Part shown: positions 10,043 through 20,195 of the stretch, piece after piece
Layout of the letters: the number at the start of each line of letters is the position of its first letter
Position numbering within the stretch: position 1 is the stretch's first letter
DNA from: Azolla caroliniana
Taxonomy: Eukaryota > Polypodiophyta
Direction of reading: 5' to 3'
Assembly: GCA_043228905.1 (NCBI GenBank)
Contig: JBHGNT010000012.1
Span: 5,828,001-5,892,000, forward strand
Length of the DNA: 64,000 nt
The notes under the pieces: generated by a model
Told to the model about the DNA's origin: nothing
Database searches by the model: none
The model's input: only the letters and a program-made list of their open reading frames with translations
Position numbers and translations under genes: made by a program

Positions 10043-13000
10043 TCACTCCAGCATGGGATGCCTCGTCAATCCGATCCGCTTCTGGCATGCGTCTAGCTTG
10101 TCGGGTGTCAACACGTTGGTTAGCATATCCGACCCGTTCTCCTCCGTGTGGATCTTTGTTAGCACAAACTCTCGGTCTTCTACTCGCTCCTGAATCCAGT
10201 GGTACCTCCACTGGATGTGCTTCGTCCTGGAATGATATGTTGCGTTCTTCGCAAGGTGGATGGCACTTTGACTGTCGCAATAGAGACGGTATTCCTCTTG
10301 CCGGATCCCTAGCTCTTCGGTGAAGTCCTTCATCCATAGTATTTCCTTGCCGGCTTCCACAGCCGCCATGTACTCCGCTTCCGTGGTTGACAACGCAACC
10401 GTCTTCTGCATCCTCGATTGCCACGAAACAGCTCCCCCCGCATATGTCATGACATATCCAGATGTTGACCGGCGGGTATCCGCATCAGCCGACATATCCG
10501 AATCGGTGAAACCGTCAAGTTGGGGTTTACCGGAGCCGAATCGGAGACACATACTTGAGGTGCCTTTCAAGTATCGGAGTATCCATTTTACCGCATTCCA
10601 GTGCTCCTTGCCGGGATTGCTCATAAACCGGCTCACCACTCCGACTGCATATCCGATATCCGGTCGGGTACACACCATTGCGTACATTAGGCTTCCGACG
10701 GCAGAGGCATATAGTATCTTCATTATATCTGCCTTCTCTGCCTTCGTCTTCGGGCTTTGCTTACTGGATAACCTGCAGTTTGCCAGAAGTGTCAATTCGA
10801 TCGGTTTTGCATCTAACATGTTGAACCGCTAAAGTACCTTTGTCACGTACTTCTCTTGTGACAGCCACAATTGCGTCATTGGCCGATCCCAGATGATATG
10901 TATCCCCAGCATCTGTCTTGCCAGACCCAAGTCTTTCATTGAGAAGGTTTGGTTCAGGGCCTTCTTCAGCATCCGTATCTTGACTTGGTCTCGAACGATC
11001 AACATGTCGTCCACGTACAAGAGGAGTATTAGGAAGTCTCCACCTTCGAACTTCTTCACAAATACGCAGTGATCGGTCTGCGTCTTGTGGTACCCTTGAT
11101 CGGTCATGAAGGAGTCGAACTTCCGGTACCATTGTCGGGGAGCTTGCTTCAACCTGTAGAGGATCTTTTTTAACCGGCAAACCAGGTGCTCCTTCCCTTT
11201 CTTCACAAATCCCTCTGGTTGCTGCATGTAGATCTCCTCTTTGAGGTCGCCGTGGAGGAACGTCGTCTTCACGTCTAACTGCTCTACCTTGAGGTCCATG
11301 CTTGCCGCTATGCTCAGCACCGTCTGGATGGAAGTCATCTTTACTACCGGGGCAAATATCTCGTCGAAGTCCACTCCCATCTTCTGCTGGAACCCCTTCT
11401 CCACGATCCTGGCTTTGTACCTTGGAGGGTTGTTGGCATCTCCCAGTTTCAACTTGTACACCCACTTGTTTCGGTGTGCCCTCTTTCCTTTCGGCAACTA
11501 CACCATTTCACACGTGTGGTTCTCATGCAGGGCATCCATCTCGTCCTGCATGGCACTCAGCCACTTGCGGCTATGGGTGTCATCCTTCGCTTCTTCGAAC
11601 CTTTCCGGCTCCCCCTCATCGGTCAGCAGCACATGCTCTGCATCCGGAAATCTCCGGGGGGCACTTCTCTCTCTGAGAGGATATCTCCGTCTTTGGCTTT
11701 CGGCAATCGGCTCCTCTATTTGTTCTTCATCTGAATCCGATTCGGGGTCTTGGTCGGTTCCGATTTCAGCTTCCTCCACTTCTTCTTCTGCCGGTTCGGT
11801 ATCCTCACCGTAACCGGCTGGTTCCTCGAGTGTCAACTGGCTCTTAGCCAGGTGGGTCCGAATCTCATCGGAGTTCATTATCTTCTTCTCCGACTCCCAG
11901 TCGGCAAGAGTCTTGTCCTCCATGAAGATAATATCTTGGCTCCGGAAAACCTTCTTGTAAACCGGATCCCACACTCGGTAGCCGAACTCATCATCGCCGT
12001 ATCCGAGGAATATGCATGGCCAGGTCTTTGGATCCAACTTTTCTCTCCGGTCCTTAGCAACATGCACGTACGCGAGACACCTGAACACCTTCAAATGCCG
12101 GTAGGACACTTCCCTACCGGTCCACACCTTTTGCGGCGTGTCTCCATCCAAGGGCGCTGAGGGTGATCTGTTTATCACATACGTCGCTGTCGACAACGCC
12201 TCAGCCCAAAACGTCTTGGGTAGTTTAGCATGTGCTAGCATACTCCGGACTCTCTCCATTATGGTCCGGTTCATCTTCTCGGTTAGCCCGTTTAGTTCCG
12301 GCGTCTTCGGCAGGGTAAATTCGAGTCAGATTCCCTTCGAGCGGTAGTACTCCTCACTACTCCTCGAACTGCCCCTGGTATTCCCCTCCGTTATCTGCTC
12401 GAACCACCTTCAGCTTCCGTCCAGTTTCTCTTTCCACTCTTGCGTGGAGCTCCTTGAAGACGGATAACACCTGATCCTTCGTCTTCAACGGTGTGGCCCA
12501 CAGCCTCCTACTGTGGTCATCTATGAACGTCACGAAGTACTGCACTCCGGCATGGGACTTCGTGTCCACTTGACACACATCGGTATGCACCAACTCCAAT
12601 GCTGCATTACGTCTCATCGGTGGCCTTGATTGGAAGGAGGTCTGATTTTGCTTACCGGCTAGGCTGTTGGTGCACCTCTCAAGATGCACGTTCTTCACCA
12701 AAATGAGGTTGTCATCGAAAAGCCTCTTCATCCCCTTCACGCTCATGTGACATAGTCTCTTGTGCCACAGCTCACCAGCAGTGTCGGAAGCCACGTTCAC
12801 TTCTTCTGGGCATAACCGGGCATTCATTAGGTACAACGTGTTGACCTTCCGGGCCCGAACCACTATCAGGTTCCCTTTGCTGAATTTCATGACTCCGTTC
12901 CGGATGCTACCCGTGTAGCCTTCATCATCTAGCCGACCGGCTGATATCAGGTTCAGTCGAACCTCCGAAACATGTCGGACATCCTTTAGTAGCAGCTTGC

Positions 13001-13160
13001 ATCCGGTTGGAGTTGTCAACCACACGTCTCCTATGCCGACAATTCGGCATGTACCTTCATTCCCCATCCGGACACAGCCGTGTTCATGGGCTGTGTAGGA
13101 TGAGAAGCATTTTCGGTCCGGGGTAAGGTGGAACGACGCTCCGGAATCGACAACCCACCG
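10043..13160 (-). pseudogene. copia-C protease-integrase-RT-RNase H, broken
   Basis: Reading leftward from 13160 the segment shows a copia protease (WVVDSGASFHLTP), pre-integrase (LWHKRLCHMSVKGM), integrase (ELVHTDVCQVD, FIDDHSRRLW, RADNGGEYQG), reverse transcriptase (NKWVYKLK, FLHGDLKEEIYMQQPEGF, LLLYVDDMLI) and RNase H (ALSTTEAEYMAAVEAGKEILWMKDF, LYCDSQSAIHLAKN). A frameshift lies between 12274 and 12357, and in-frame TAG codons lie at about 11498 and 10826. Gag, the primer-binding site and the inner part of the 5' LTR are deleted, since protease sequence joins LTR repeats directly at 13160/13161. The copy cannot move by itself. Confidence 0.9.
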
Positions 13161-13467
13161 TTTCTCACCGGGTCTACATCATCCGGTTCTCACCGGGTCT
13201 TCCTTGTCGAGTACTCGTCATCTGGTTTTGGGTACTCCACATCCGGTTCTCACCGGGTCTTCCTTGTTGGGTACTTCACATCCGGTTCTCACCGGGTTTT
13301 CCATTGCCGGGTACTCCACATCCGGTTCTCACCGGGTCTTCCTTGCCGGGTACTTCACATCCGGTTCTCACCGGGTCTTCCGTTATCGGGTACTCCACAT
13401 CCGGTTCTCACCGGGTCTTCCGATGTCGGGCCTTTGTATCCCATACGGAGGGACCGAGATCCTAACA
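13161..13467 (-). repeat. copia-C 5' LTR fragment with minisatellite
   Basis: This is the outer part of the 5' LTR, ending in CCTAACA like the left copy. It is almost wholly made of about seven units of the 35-40 bp repeat containing ATCCGGTTCTCACCGGGTCT. The junction with protease sequence at 13160 marks an internal deletion. Confidence 0.8.
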
Positions 13468-13469
13468 GT

Positions 13470-13690
13470 GACTAGGGGTTGATTCGGGCTTGCCCATCCA
13501 CCTCTCCTTTTCACAAACACATTCGAATACTCATGCCTTGTTTGTGTAAGTCTTCCTTGTGTGTCCATGTGTAAGCCTTCCTTGCGTGCATTCGTTCGCC
13601 TTGGGACTAGGGGTTGATTCGGGCTTGCCCATGCACCTCTCCTTTTCACAAACACATTCGAATACTCGTGCCTTGATTGTGTAAGCCTTC
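13470..13690. repeat. 135-bp tandem duplication in copia-D
   Basis: The stretch starting GACTAGGGGTTGATTCGGG at 13470 recurs at 13605 with few changes, an offset of 135 bases. It lies immediately beside the copia-C insertion, at the end of the surviving copia-D gag. Confidence 0.75.
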
Positions 13691-14631
13691 CTTGTGTTGT
13701 GCATGTGAGCCCTATTTCCTTCCCGTCCATAACCCCGGCGGTTCCGCCTCACGATCGGCACATAGTGACGGATTTTCATGACAACGAATAGTCCGCCGTA
13801 GTCGTCGTATTCAGAGTTGGTGGCATAATTTGTGAGTTGTCGACTTGTCGAAGCCGACTCGCTTCTTCTTTTTCGGCACTCCTCACGGTGGCCGATTTTA
13901 TCACAATAGTTGCAAGTTGTGGGCCTCATTTGCCGACCTTGTTCAGTATGGAAGCTCCCCCTTCGTCCAAAGGTTCCTCGATGGCTTCTGTGAAGGTTTG
14001 AGTTCCCTTCGTGTGATGGGATGAATTGGCCTCTTCTACCGCCGTGACTTCGTCCTCGGCCACTGTCCAAACTTGAGAAGAACATGTGTCCTTCCAACGT
14101 CTTCGTCTTGGTTCGGACGTGGTTCTCTTCGACCAATAACATTGATTGGAGGTCAAAGAATGAAGGAGGATTTTCCCTTGCCAAGATTGCCGTCCTCAAC
14201 TACACCGTCAATTGATGGAGCCAATCGAGTCGGAAATGCTCTTTATCTTGGTGGTGTAGTCCAACACAGACATATCTTCTTGCCGAATGTTGTTCAACTC
14301 TTGTCGGAGTTGAAGCTTTCGGGTGGTCATGTTGGCGTCGAACATTTTCTTTAAGTTTGCCCACGCTTCTTTAGGTGTATTGGCATCTCGAATGTGGCTA
14401 AGCATGTGGTCGTGGACACATGTTGCCAAGCAATACATGGCTTGACTCACTGCTTGCTCCCATATTGCATAGTCGGCGTTCTTTGAGTCGGGTCGATTTT
14501 CTTGTGCGTCATTGATGTAGCTCCAATACCCTTGGGCAACAAGGTATTGGTTCATCTTTTACTCCCAAGATGAATAATTGCTTCGGTCTAGCTTTTCACT
14601 AGGGAGCGAGCTACCCATTTGTGTGTTCATG
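13531..14631 (-). pseudogene. copia-D gag fragment
   Basis: This is a fourth copia gag. Translation from the ATG at 14631 gives MGSSLPSEKLDRSNYSSWE, then a stop, then KMNQYLVAQGYWSYI, which is the same core as copia-A and copia-B gag. A second break near 14205 shifts the frame. The distal part has an Arg/Gly-rich linker and a shortened CCHC knuckle (CNYCDKIGHREEC, one residue fewer between His and the last Cys). Sequence after the knuckle is repetitive, and the rest of the element is cut off by copia-C. Confidence 0.82.
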
Positions 14632-14790
14632 TTGATTAGTGTCTTCTCTTCTTTTTCTTCTTTGGCTTTTCTTCCTTCGATCACGTGCTACGTAGCAACA
14701 CTACGGTAACGGATAGCCGGATTTTATCTTCGGTGTCTCGAACACACAATCACGGAGTCGGGTGGGCTTAGTGGATTTTCTAAACCTCTC

Positions 14791-14802
14791 GCTCTAATAC
14801 CA
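14791..14802 (-). other. copia-D primer-binding site
   Basis: The minus strand reads TGGTATTAGAGC, one base from the initiator-Met tRNA consensus, directly next to the LTR that starts at 14803. Confidence 0.82.
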
Positions 14803-15249
14803 TGTTAAGAATTAGGTAATTAAGCAAGGGTTAGTTAGTACCTAATTATGTGATTAAGTTAAGCAGAATATTAAGTGGTATGTGTGTGTATGTGTTTGAG
14901 AGGAAGAGAGAGAGGAGGATACACTTATGAACAACGACAAGATGGGGGATGAGTAACTATATTAAAAAGCATCATTAAAATCCAAAAAAACCCACAATGA
15001 GGTATATATACAACTCATGTGCAACGATGCACATGCGTGAGTAGAATATAGGTACAAGGATGTAAGTCCTATATTATTGTCAATATACTTGGTAGTGGAG
15101 GATCTTGAATGTATCCCCACTTACGTACAAAGTAAAAAATCCTATTTAAGGGTTTATAGTCAACACTCCTAACTAGATTCTATCTAGGTAACTACGAAGT
15201 TACATGGTTGATTAAATAACTAAACTAAGTTGAGCTTGATCTCTCAACA
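14803..15249 (-). repeat. copia-D 5' LTR
   Basis: The LTR is about 447 bp, starting TGTTAAGAATTAGG and ending TCTCAACA. The left end is fixed by the adjoining primer-binding site; the right end is chosen from the TG..CA rule. To its right the sequence returns to gypsy-3 material. TTCTT at 15250-15254 would be its target-site copy. Confidence 0.7.
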
Positions 15250-16651
15250 TTCTTCAAGTAACTTCTGGACGACGTCTATCTGTACTTCGTCCAGCGTATA
15301 GAAATCCTCTGACTACTCCTCTCGAATGGTGATTATACTTTCTTCGTCCACCTTGTAGAAGTTGTCACTGACTTTCTTCCGGTTTTCGGCATCGGCACAG
15401 AGAATCTAGAGCTCAGACGCCTACTTCAACCACTGATTCCAGACAGTCGCGGAACAATATTCTACTTTCTCTCTCATTCATTATCCTTGGCCTCCAATAA
15501 TCATTCGGATGCGTTTGTAATGCATGCCAGTTACTCCGTAGTGTGCTTCCCCTAGTACCGCCTCCTTTTCATCACTTTGAACAACTCTTCTCCATACGTC
15601 GTCGGCTCCTTTGTGGTATAGTGTGTCATGTAATAGGCAGAAATGCATGTTCTGCATTGCCAACTGCCTCCGTTCATCCCAGTTCATCTCCTTCGGCAGC
15701 AGTCTGCTACTCAGAAATTTGTGCATGTCCATCATCCATTTATCTTCCACCAATACCGACTCATCTGTTGCCTCTTCCGTAGTGATTTTAAACAATTGAG
15801 CATTCGGAAATTCATCATGGAGCCCATCACCGGATTCTCCGAACTCCAACTGGCTTAAGTAATTTGCTACGACATGTTGAACTCCGGGCCTATGGTATAT
15901 GTCAAACTCAAATTCTTGCAGAAGCAAGGTCTATCTAGCTAGTTTACCGGTTAGTGAAGCTTTGGACACAAGATATACCAACGTCGAATGATCGACATGG
16001 AAGGAAAACTTCCGGCCTAACAAATAGTGTTGGTACTTGGTCACACTATACATCATTCCCAGTGCTTCTCATTCCGTTGTGGAATAATTTCGATCGTCCT
16101 TTGAGAGCTTCCAGATTGCGTAGTACACCAGCCAGTACCATTTAGGTTCTGTGAGTTGTATTAACACACTCCCGATTGCCACATTCTATGCATCGACAAA
16201 CACGTAGAAATCCTTCGTCCAGTCAAGTGGTTGTACTACCGGGGCCTGTGATAACATCACCTTTAGCACTTGATACGCCTTGTCTTCATGATCCATCCAT
16301 TGAAACGGCAATCGGTGCATCGCGACATGTAGTGGTGTGGCAAAAACTACTAAATACTAGCATCTGGCAAGGCCACCGGATTTGGCCGAGAAAGCGGCTT
16401 AATGCCTTTGCGTTTGTCGGTGCCGGTGCTTGCAAAATCTCCTTCACTTTATTCGGATTGACAACGATCCCTTCCTTACTCACAATGTGGCCGAACAATG
16501 CGCCGCTGGTTACTTCGAAATTGCATTTTGCCGCGTTCAACCTCAGCTTGACGGTCCGATATTTCTCTAAACACATCCGGAGATGCTCCAAGTGCTCTGT
16601 CTTACAAATATACACAACGACGTCATCCAGGAACACCTGCATAAATGCCGG
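15250..16651 (-). pseudogene. gypsy-3, 3' part: RT second half, RNase H end
   Basis: Minus-strand frames give the second half of a gypsy reverse transcriptase (FMQVFLDDVVVY, HLEHLRMCLEKY, RLNAAKCNFEV, GHIVSKEGI, FLGQIRW). After stops there is an RNase H remnant and the tether to integrase (LLQEFEFDIYHRPGVQHVVANYLSQLEFGE), continuing to about 15481. 15250-15480 codes weakly for an acidic stretch I cannot assign. Its upstream half resumes at 29445 in the same orientation, because gypsy-2 sits in the middle. Several stops make it a fossil. Confidence 0.82.
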
Positions 16652-17214
16652 TGTTGTGAAGATCCGTCACTAGGCGTAGATCGTGAGGTGGAACCACCGG
16701 GGTTCTAGACCGGAAGGATTCGAAGTTTGCACTAACTTTAGCGAGAAAGGATTTAAGATAGATTAAAAGAGAGAGAGAGAGAGATTTAAATGCTTGACTT
16801 TGGGTCGAGAGAGATTGATATGGCGTGAGAGAGATAGATAGAGATTAAGATTAGACCCTTGACTTTAGATTTAAGAAACAAGATACACCATCAATTGGAG
16901 AAGAAATTTTTCTTCTTCTTCAATTCTTGAATAATACATAGCATCCTTTTGATCTTTTTCATCCACCCTTTTATAGATGCTCCCATGCATATGATGCATG
17001 TGAAGGTACAAAACATGCATACAATGCATGGAATGCATGTTTGCCATTTGGCGCTCATGCATCACATGTTACTCAATCAAGCTCTAATAAGAGAATTTAC
17101 ATGTAAAACTATAATAATAGGGAAAACATTTCTAAGGAAATGACATAGTCTAGTGGTAGGTCTATTGACTCTCAACTTGGAGGTGCATGGATCACATTTT
17201 CATTTGCACTTCTT

Positions 17215-17256
<42 letters not shown>

Positions 17257-17727
17257 ATATATATATATGTATGTATGTATGTTTACAAGGCGTTTCTGCG
17301 TCTGGTCGTCGTCTCGCCAGCTCCGTCCAAAACACATAATTATATGCATTTGGCTACATCCATTTGTTAAGTCATATAACTTAACCTTTCTATGCTCCAC
17401 ACATAAACACAAAGATAATAGTTTTTGCTATGGCTTATATATGGTGGGATCCTTATTTATCCTATCTATGTGGGATATCACATTGTTTTATTTTTCTCTT
17501 TTTCTTTGCAAACTTTATACCCACAGAACTTGACACTTAGATGTCTGTTTCCTACATAGTAAAGTGCATTCAAAAGCTCTTCAAGACCTTTATCTGTTTG
17601 TACCAAGATATTAAACTTATTTAAATAGTATCTTCACTATTATTGTTTTATATTTCATGAGAAGAACCACACTCGATTTCGTATATTCTTCACAAGTTTC
17701 ACACTATTTCCGAAAATCTTCATGACA
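16652..17727 (-). repeat. gypsy-2 3' LTR
   Basis: The LTR is 1076 bp, beginning TGTTGTGAAGATCCGTCAC and ending TCTTCATGACA, and closely similar over its length to 28262-29444. It contains a TA/TG microsatellite at about 17217-17283. The insertion left CCGG beside this LTR and CCAG beside the other (one mismatch). Removing the element restores the codons for EYIP-AFM of gypsy-3 reverse transcriptase. Confidence 0.9.
17217..17283. repeat. TA-rich microsatellite in the gypsy-2 3' LTR
   Basis: This is a run of TA dinucleotides with interspersed TATG units. The corresponding position of the other gypsy-2 LTR carries a TG run instead (28820-28877). The two microsatellites have therefore diverged since insertion. 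Confidence 0.9.
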
Positions 17728-17809
17728 TCCACCCACCAAACCGCACATCCTCCGGTATGTGCCAAGAAGAGAGAGTGTGAGATTTCGGCTACGGTGATCA
17801 ATCAGATTC

Positions 17810-19274
17810 CTACACGTCTTTATTCACAACTGCCATATTATCTTCATCGTTGAGGTGATCGAGATCAGGATCCTCGTCTTGTCTTTTCTTGAAAATCTTT
17901 ACTCTTTTTCCCGCAATGGGTATGGCCAACCTAGATCCATCTAGCTCCGCAAGGTGGTATGTTGCATTGTCGTTGGCACTTATCACTATATACGGTCTCA
18001 ACCATCTTCTTGCGAACTTCCTTGTTGTACTGTGTTGATTGTCAAGGCTGTTGTCGTAGACCAATACCCAATCTCCTTCTTCGATCTTCTTGGGACGTAG
18101 TCGATGCGTCTTGTCGAACCGAATTTTGTTCTTCACTCGGGCTGCCTCCATCATCTTTCGTGCTTTTTCTAGATCTTCAGATCTTCTTTCAAGTTTCCTT
18201 ATTCGTGCCGCTAATAGCTCTTCTCGGATCATCTCGTTCTTCTTTCAAGTTGCCTTATCCGTGCCACTAATAGCTCTTCTCGGCTCATCTCGTTCTCCCA
18301 TGGTATCGCTAAACCCATTCTCAAATCTTGCCCTCGATAGCATGTCAGCCATGGCGTTCTTCTTCCCTGCAATATGGCAGATCTCTGTGTTTAAAGACTT
18401 GATATAGGCGATCCACCTTAGCATATCTAGATCTAGTGTCGCACATCCTAAGATCATCCCGAGGATTGGGAGACAATCTGTCTCAATTATTACTTCCGAC
18501 CCGATCAGGTAGTCTTTGTCTGTCTTCACTGCCGACACAATACCCCAAAGTTCTCGCTTGACTTGGGCGTATCTTTGTTGTCGTTCGCTGAGAACCTTTG
18601 CTCCGAACCGGATGGCATACCGTGCATTATCTTCTCCTTCTTGGTTGATGAACCACCCAATTCCGGTTGGGCTCGTATCCACAGTCACATAAATCGGCTT
18701 CCCTTCGGTATAGTCGGCCTTTCTTAGTGTTGGAGCTTCAAGAAGTAGTTTCTTCAATCTTCGCATCGCATTTGTGTGCTCGTCTCGCCATTCGAACTTC
18801 ATTGTTTTCTTTAGCAATCCATATAAAGGCTCAACGATATGAGCGTAGTGTGGAATCCGGATATGATAAAACGCGCATGCTCCAAGGAACCTTTGAACCT
18901 CCGTTTGGTTTACACATTCTTCTTTCATGTCCTGGATCGCATTCACCTTGGATGGCGAAGGCTTCCGGCCATATGCTCCACACAAGTGACCTACCACCAA
19001 GATCTCTGGTTTCCCGACTGCAGATTTTTCTCCCGAAAATGGCAAATTCGCATCTTCGAGCCTTTGAAGCACCTTCTCGCAATCTTTCATATGATCTGCG
19101 ACGAACTTCCTACACCCTTCCTTATCTTTCAATTCATCTTTCTCCTCATCCAAACATCCTTTTATCGGAATATCATCCAAGAATGACATCATGATGTCCG
19201 GGATGCAATCCTTCAAGACCTTGTTCATGGCATTCACTATATGCGCCACCGAGTTCATTGCACCTTGAGGTAAG
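17810..19274 (-). pseudogene. gypsy-2 pol, 3' part (RT, RNase H; integrase core deleted)
   Basis: Reading leftward from 19274 the frame gives reverse transcriptase from PQGAMNSVAH through the FLDDIP box, RNase H (VTVDTSPTGIGW, VKRELWG, ETDCLPI) and ADMLSRARFEN. It then jumps at about 18300 to the integrase C-terminal tail (REELL, KTHRLRPKKIEEGDWVLVYD, KRVKIFKKR). The integrase zinc finger and DDE core, about 1.2 kb in gypsy-1, are absent. A small tandem duplication lies at about 18184-18290. The residues match gypsy-1 closely, so this is a sister family. The upstream half resumes at 24934, with copia-B inserted between. Confidence 0.88.
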
Positions 19275-19565
19275 TGTAAAGAATAGCGTGCGGAAGCAAA
19301 ACAACTTAAATCTATTATCAACGATTCTATAAAATTCTTTGTACATACAACGTGTTCAACAACACTATTTATACAAGTCCTAAGAGGACTAACAGAAGTA
19401 GAGTGTACTTCAATGCTCACACGAGCGTCTAACACTAACTACGAGACATTAACTACCTAGTTGTCTAGGTTACCACTAGGCTTCCGGTTACTGCTTGATC
19501 CGGCTAACCGGCTCCCCAGCTCACCGGCTCACCGATCCGGATCTGGTTGAGCTTGCCACTCAACA
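19275..19565 (-). repeat. copia-B 3' LTR
   Basis: The LTR is 291 bp, starting TGTAAAGAATAGCG and ending CTCAACA. It matches the 24509-24933 LTR but lacks two internal blocks, so it carries deletions. CTCCCCCTC, the complement of a polypurine tract, follows at its right. The flank GTAAG (19270-19274) pairs with ATAAG (24934-24938) as a 5-bp target duplication with one mismatch. Confidence 0.88.
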
Positions 19566-20195
19566 CTCCCCCTCAAGCTCAACTTGAGGTCGGATCGTAG
19601 TCTCAATCTCCATGGCAATCGGTCCTTCCACCTGGCTCCTTCTAGTGTCACTCCGCCTTGGTCGCGCTCCTCGTCTGGTCCAGTCCCATTTGCCGCGACC
19701 CTTCTAATTCTTCGCACCTCGACCTCCTCAATCGGCTTATCTGCTCAACAGGCCCAATTCAACTCCCTCACTGTCGTGACTTTGGCGCTTGCCGATTCGC
19801 CGATTCCCTTGTGTTGGCGTTGACTTTTGTTGCCTTCTCGTCCTCTTGGCCTTAAATTGATTCAATTCTTCCGAATCTGTCTATTGAACCGAATCGGCTG
19901 TCTCCGATCCATTGCAGCTCTTGTCTGAATCGGTCGCTCCCGATTCGTCTTCCGGTTCTAGGCCCTTCACCACATCGGACCATGTCCGAGTCTTGGCATT
20001 CTTCTTCCGGTCGGCTCTATCCTTCTTGACTCTGTCGCCGCTGCCGCTTGTTCCGACTTGTTCGGATGTGTCAACTTCCTTTGTCGACTCAGCTCCTTTC
20101 TTCTTCTTGTCTCTCCCTTTGTCGGTCCTTCCCTCACCGGCGCAATCAGTAGTTTCTTTGCCTTTGCCCGTTCCGGAAGATTAGGATTGGGGTCG
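19566..20195 (-). other. Non-copia segment between RNase H and the 3' LTR of copia-B
   Basis: RNase H sequence of copia-B runs to LRIYCDDP and then changes to an Arg/Lys-rich frame (LPERAKAKKLL, then TRRRKELSRQRK). This does not resemble the expected end of copia RNase H (YCDNQSAIHLAKN in copia-C). The segment is GC-rich with no recognised domain. It may be captured sequence or rearranged element DNA. Confidence 0.45.

Noticed and set aside
9204-10193. 329-codon plus-strand frame across the copia-C LTR
   Set aside because: It is a by-product of the LTR minisatellite, with repeats of HPVLTGSS, and lies opposite the element's coding strand.
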